Source: JBGTIS01 sp041745535 (lineage in GTDB: Bacteria > Bacteroidota > Bacteroidia > Cytophagales > Cyclobacteriaceae). From it: a stretch of DNA of 8,282 nt. Location: NCBI GenBank assembly GCA_041745535.1, contig JBGTIS010000292.1, positions 1 through 8,282 of the forward strand, read 5' to 3'. The notes beneath the pieces are model-generated. The model ran no database searches, was not told where the DNA came from, and saw only the letters and a list, made by a program, of their open reading frames with translations. This document shows, one piece after another, positions 7,801-8,282 of this stretch (position 1 is the stretch's first letter; the number at the start of each line of letters is the position of its first letter). The translations under genes were made by a program, and so were the position numbers.

Positions 7801-7827
7801 TTACACCGACAACAGGTACATAATTAA
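4804..7827 (+). CDS. TPR-CHAT protein: secreted, membrane-anchored caspase-like protease homologue
   Basis: This 1007-residue protein has a signal peptide (about residues 1-20, hydrophobic core FFAFLLPVMLL). TPR-like helical repeats follow over about 31-385, e.g. AYEAEEQGEITRALAYYQQA, AGIYFDYAGKPDSALYYHQKA, IGTIYFDMGEPKKALVYNDTA and MGETYEETLRWDSALYYYNRA. A helical linker spans about 410-590. The CHAT (caspase-HetF associated with TPRs) domain covers about 600-965. Its landmarks are LVPDGPLSAIPFESL (695-709), catalytic-type His826 in HLATHG, and catalytic-type Cys873 in SSCESG. YSLARSFIYAGCQSVIMTLW and WAGLVPLG complete the domain. A transmembrane helix (about 978-992) with a basic tail RKPVWQLLHR ends the protein, so the TPR-CHAT body should be periplasmic. 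Both active-site residues are intact. CHAT proteins are clan CD peptidase relatives, some shown to cleave protein partners; the substrate here is unknown. It overlaps the convergent right-hand gene by 62 nt. Confidence 0.92.
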   Translation: MLFCKVIFFAFLLPVMLLSQPVVTDKPVTSATLLLLAYEAEEQGEITRALAYYQQAKHVLDKQEYALHVYICDKISCLYSKNFEAATARLYLDSAQDLLSVKLYENDSLIAQTWYTAGIYFDYAGKPDSALYYHQKAFKLRKALHIDNPIAVANSLQSIGEVYLYGYQNYYEAEQNLEPAMRLWETHKGPDRLTISCYYNLAVANRRKGDFLKALSYAYKTLNSNKISALPDPYNLSATYSLIGTIYFDMGEPKKALVYNDTAISLSVQYNLSGNLPLHYNNHGNYYLSAGQYDSVIIYCQKALHIPSNQVYLANSYHLLGLAYQKQHQTTLAFLNFFKSLGIKQAIYPDRNSQLANLYLDMGETYEETLRWDSALYYYNRALYSTMLSQYQAVVVSTDSVILQEGDDLNLGLKAVQGKADLLLSLYKKTREVAYLEKAYQQYKLFDKAVDLNRISFDMESSKLLLSDAVKKTYENAIECGYQLFQITHDPRLNDIILAYMEKNKAMVLYESVQRSEAYEKALPDSLYLLERSLQAQLAFHRAELTSIQTLENNNAALVACHNKIAETERKIQQLNYLIQDEFPNYFQARYGSQMVNIDTIQNHITDKQVVISYFWGNAAVYALVITTHTSAVHKITDLPRLKKAVNTYQTLLTQKYSDEQAYKNFQAYQENALVLYNLLLSPFLKGISTDQLTLVPDGPLSAIPFESLITHPVKSEYANYKKLPFLIYEYEIVSEFSLNLAFRDIFDNRPGTDNEDVKVIAYGIQQFDFMPAGGPRYTALPGVKKEIQHIHALFPQASIFLDQQATESNFKKNAGAADILHLATHGKANLENPFLSNFTFARDSTGENDGVLNLYEIYGTSLKAKLLLLSSCESGVGKDYPGEGNYSLARSFIYAGCQSVIMTLWSIQDEVTNELVQNFYTYLQQTGEVTAALRQTKLAYLAKTNAMGARPQLWAGLVPLGKAKIHFQQNYLDFTTWGIILALIVFIIMLIRKPVWQLLHRQQVHN

Positions 7828-8282
7828 TGTTGATGTATTTTTTAAAATTGCTGTTGTCGTTTACATTCATTACCCATTTTCCTTCCTGTTTTACCAGTTC
7901 GGTATCATGAATCTCAACCGTGCAGATTCCATTGAAATCTTCATCAAAATCAACCATCAGGCCTTCTTTGAAGTCTGCTTTGCTGAACGCTCCATTTTTT
8001 AAAGTATCTTTGTCGCAATAAAAATAAAGCAGTTGTCCTTTCCTGAGCTTTTTGCTTTTTTCCGGATCGCTTACCAGCAATACCCCATCAATGTATTCAT
8101 CGGTAGAAGGGGGCAAAAACATGCTATTGTCCATTTTTTCAGATACGCCGTCAATCAAATCAGGGTTTTGAGGCGGGGATATTTTTGTTTGGTCCGAAAA
8201 AGCAAAGGCGGCAGCGCTGGATCTGCTGTATTCTTTTAAACTCGAACTTTCTGTACGGTTAACTAACTTTGAATTTAACGCC
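7766..8282 (-). CDS. Protein of unknown function, C-terminal 171 residues (gene enters from right edge)
   Basis: The minus strand is open from the right edge (in-frame from 8281) to a TAA at 7766-7768. No ATG lies in the first 50 codons, so the real start is beyond the window; a TTG at 8158 is possible but gives no better protein. The first 40 or so residues are Ser/Ala-rich and linker-like (TESSSLKEYSRSSAAAF), followed by a Pro-rich stretch (ISPPQNPD). The rest looks like a small beta-rich domain with alternating hydrophobic and charged residues, e.g. RKGQLLYFYCDKDTLKNG, GLMVDFDEDF, CTVEIHDTELVKQEGKWVMN, YININYVPVVGVKV. I do not recognise the family. It is convergent with the TPR-CHAT gene and its last 20 codons overlap that gene's 3' end. 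Reality is supported by the long open frame and protein-like composition; function is not inferred. Confidence 0.62.
   Translation of the reverse strand, partial: ALNSKLVNRTESSSLKEYSRSSAAAFAFSDQTKISPPQNPDLIDGVSEKMDNSMFLPPSTDEYIDGVLLVSDPEKSKKLRKGQLLYFYCDKDTLKNGAFSKADFKEGLMVDFDEDFNGICTVEIHDTELVKQEGKWVMNVNDNSNFKKYININYVPVVGVKVARPASESAL

Noticed and set aside
4804..7827. TPR-CHAT as part of a CRISPR type III-E (gRAMP/Csx29) system
   Set aside because: No CRISPR repeats or Cas7-11-like gene is present, and this protein has a signal peptide and membrane anchor, unlike the cytoplasmic CRISPR partner.
8033..8239. Plus-strand 68-codon frame at the right edge
   Set aside because: It is opposite the longer stop-free minus-strand frame and shows no recognisable protein features.

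Overview
The window looks like a Bacteroidota chromosome segment, probably from a Chitinophagaceae- or Cytophaga-like lineage. This is inferred from gene content: a GH9 cellulase with an N-terminal Ig-like domain, a GMC oxidoreductase paired with a Tat-type gluconate 2-dehydrogenase subunit 3, a secreted TPR-CHAT protein, an RHS core fragment of the Bacteroidota 'YYPFGL' type, and an IS66-type accessory gene. No start codon shows a convincing Shine-Dalgarno sequence, which also fits. No rRNA, tRNA or CRISPR array was seen.

Left edge (1-358): a degenerate, mobile region. The extreme left carries the end of an IS66-like insertion sequence, with the first 21 codons of its accessory gene. The IS appears to have inserted into an RHS-repeat core, of which 62 codons remain (142-328, minus strand). 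That RHS piece is also cut at its 5' side by a stop codon, so it is a remnant.

Centre-left (359-4644, all minus strand): three genes read in the order GH9 glycoside hydrolase, GMC-family FAD oxidoreductase, gluconate 2-dehydrogenase subunit 3. The last two are tightly linked (29 nt apart) and very likely form one enzyme. The small subunit carries a twin-arginine signal and the large subunit has none, so the large one is probably exported as a passenger. GH9 lies 108 nt upstream and may be co-transcribed. A plausible but unproven joint role is extracytoplasmic cleavage of a beta-glucan followed by oxidation of the released sugar or glucoside. No cytochrome c partner is in the window.

Centre (4645-4803): a 159-nt divergent intergenic region holding a long imperfect inverted repeat (arms 4692-4720 and 4773-4801), the most notable non-coding signal here.

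Right (4804-8282): a 1007-residue TPR-CHAT protein on the plus strand has a signal peptide, about eight TPR-like repeats, a CHAT caspase-like domain with an intact His/Cys pair, and a C-terminal membrane anchor, so the catalytic body should face the periplasm. A convergent minus-strand gene of unknown function enters from the right edge and overlaps the CHAT 3' end by 62 nt. The TPR-CHAT protein with its unknown neighbour is the best candidate for an undescribed system, but no substrate or partner can be proved from this sequence.
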